64,000 nt of DNA from Parascardovia denticolens DSM 10105 = JCM 12538 (GTDB lineage: Bacteria; Actinomycetota; Actinomycetes; Actinomycetales; Bifidobacteriaceae): contig NZ_AP012333.1 of assembly GCF_001042675.1 (NCBI RefSeq), positions 1,302,001 to 1,366,000 of the forward strand, read 5' to 3'. The notes below the pieces were generated by a model. That model worked only from the letters and a program-made list of their open reading frames with translations. It was not told the origin of the DNA and ran no database searches. Shown here one piece after another: positions 63,250 through 64,000 of this stretch. The number at the start of each line of letters is the position of its first letter. The first letter of the stretch is position 1. The translations under genes and the position numbers were made by a program.

Positions 63250-64000
63250 TTATTTGACGGCCTTGTCGTAGGCTTCCTGCCAGATTCTGATATTGTCCTT
63301 AAGCCCGAGAGACGGTTCGGAGACCTTCTTCACGTACTCGTCCCATTCCTTATCGACGTTGCCGTTCTGGAACCATGATGCGATCTTGTTGTTCGCATAG
63401 TTGGAAATGGAAGTGTTGTTGTCGGAGAGGGTGTCCAGCTGGGCGCTGGTAGGCTGGGTGTAGATCGGGATGACGTCCCTGGTGGGATCGACATGCTTCA
63501 AGGCCTCCTCATCGGCCTTATTCGCATCCGTGACCGCATCGGCATTGGTGTCGTTCTTGATGGTGATGGTATCCGGAATCCAGCCGGCGAAACGATCCTG
63601 AGCGGAGATCTCACGGGTGTCCACATACTTTTCGTAAACCTTGTCGGAAATCGTGTACGTGCTGCCGCTCTTATTCACATACTTGCCCAGGTCGCCGTAA
63701 TACTGTTCCACCGAAATCTCCGGGTCGTACATGGCGTTGACCACCTTCCATACGGCCTGCTTATTCGGAGCCTTCCTGGAGACGGTCAAAGCGTAGGCGA
63801 ATTCGGTCCAATTCTGGCTGTAATCCCATTTGACCTGGCTGTCAGGCATGGAGGCGCTTTCCTTCAGGGGAGGAACGGAAACGTATTGGTTGGAGAGTTT
63901 GCCGAAAGCGTTGTTGGCCGTCCAGTCAAAGACGAAACCGGTCAGGGCGGTCTTCCCGTCGCTATTGGTCTGGGCGGTGTACCTGGAACTGTCACGAGTG
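63250..64000 (-). CDS. LplA-type sugar-binding lipoprotein, C-terminal part (runs off the window)
   Basis: The minus-strand frame is open from TAA at 63250 to the window edge, so about 250 C-terminal residues are visible. The N-terminus and signal peptide lie outside. Segments such as LTGFVFDWTANNAFGKLSNQYVSVPPLK, VSRKAPNKQAVWKVVNAMYDPEISVEQYYG and RFAGWIPDTITIKNDTNA resemble long LplA-like binding proteins of Firmicutes/actinobacterial LplABC systems. It heads the operon LplA-LplB-LplC-DUF624. The substrate is unknown; the following GH32 gene suggests fructosides. Confidence 0.88.
   Translation of the reverse strand, partial: TRDSSRYTAQTNSDGKTALTGFVFDWTANNAFGKLSNQYVSVPPLKESASMPDSQVKWDYSQNWTEFAYALTVSRKAPNKQAVWKVVNAMYDPEISVEQYYGDLGKYVNKSGSTYTISDKVYEKYVDTREISAQDRFAGWIPDTITIKNDTNADAVTDANKADEEALKHVDPTRDVIPIYTQPTSAQLDTLSDNNTSISNYANNKIASWFQNGNVDKEWDEYVKKVSEPSLGLKDNIRIWQEAYDKAVK

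Overview
The window looks like chromosomal DNA of a GC-rich actinobacterium of the Bifidobacteriaceae, most likely Bifidobacterium or a close relative. The reasons are the gene order rpmE-prfA-prmC-tsaC-wecA, an actinobacterial oligoribonuclease, an RF2 gene read without a frameshift, and several binding-protein-dependent sugar transporters paired with GH13 and GH32 glycosidases and LacI regulators. Species cannot be named from the sequence alone.

Layout. 1-14 kb holds housekeeping genes: prfB (partial), map, an M13 peptidase, an SSB-like protein, proS, a Pif1/RecD-like helicase, orn, a GH13 glucosidase broken by an in-frame TGA, a cyclophilin and guaB. 14-17.5 kb and 28.9-31.6 kb carry the two halves of a normally compact group (AtpI-like membrane protein, wecA/tagO-like transferase, tsaC; prmC, prfA, rpmE). 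They are separated by about 11.4 kb of sugar-uptake genes: two ABC systems, a GH13 enzyme, a HAD phosphatase, a TraX-like membrane protein and a DUF624 protein. 31.6-32.7 kb has no intact gene. 32.7-47.0 kb is a complete type I-C CRISPR-Cas locus: 92 repeats and 91 spacers by my hand count, a leader, and cas2-cas1-cas4-cas7-cas8c-cas5-cas3, all read on the minus strand. A tRNA-Met(CAT) follows, then ettA and a TesB thioesterase. 50.3-64 kb is a two-module fructan/sucrose region: two cytoplasmic GH32 enzymes, two ABC systems, two LacI regulators and a DUF624 protein.

How the genes work together. Oligosaccharides would enter through lipoprotein-dependent ABC importers. None of the four systems has its own ATPase gene here, so a shared MsiK-type ATPase elsewhere is likely. 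The sugars would then be hydrolysed in the cytoplasm by GH13 or GH32 enzymes. A TTTGAACGTTCAAA-type operator occurs at two promoters of the 17-27 kb cluster, with a half-site at a third. A different palindrome sits between the -35 and -10 of a fructan transporter promoter.

Two patterns go beyond ordinary annotation. First, three pairs of near-identical CRISPR spacers differ at a seed position (1, 4 or 5), with the variant copy nearer the leader, as expected if the array recorded phage escape and re-immunisation. Second, many intergenic gaps and some gene 3' ends carry short degenerate tandem repeats whose unit differs at each locus. Several appear to be seeded from the last codons and stop codon of the neighbouring gene, most clearly at proS. 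Related low-complexity insertions interrupt some proteins.
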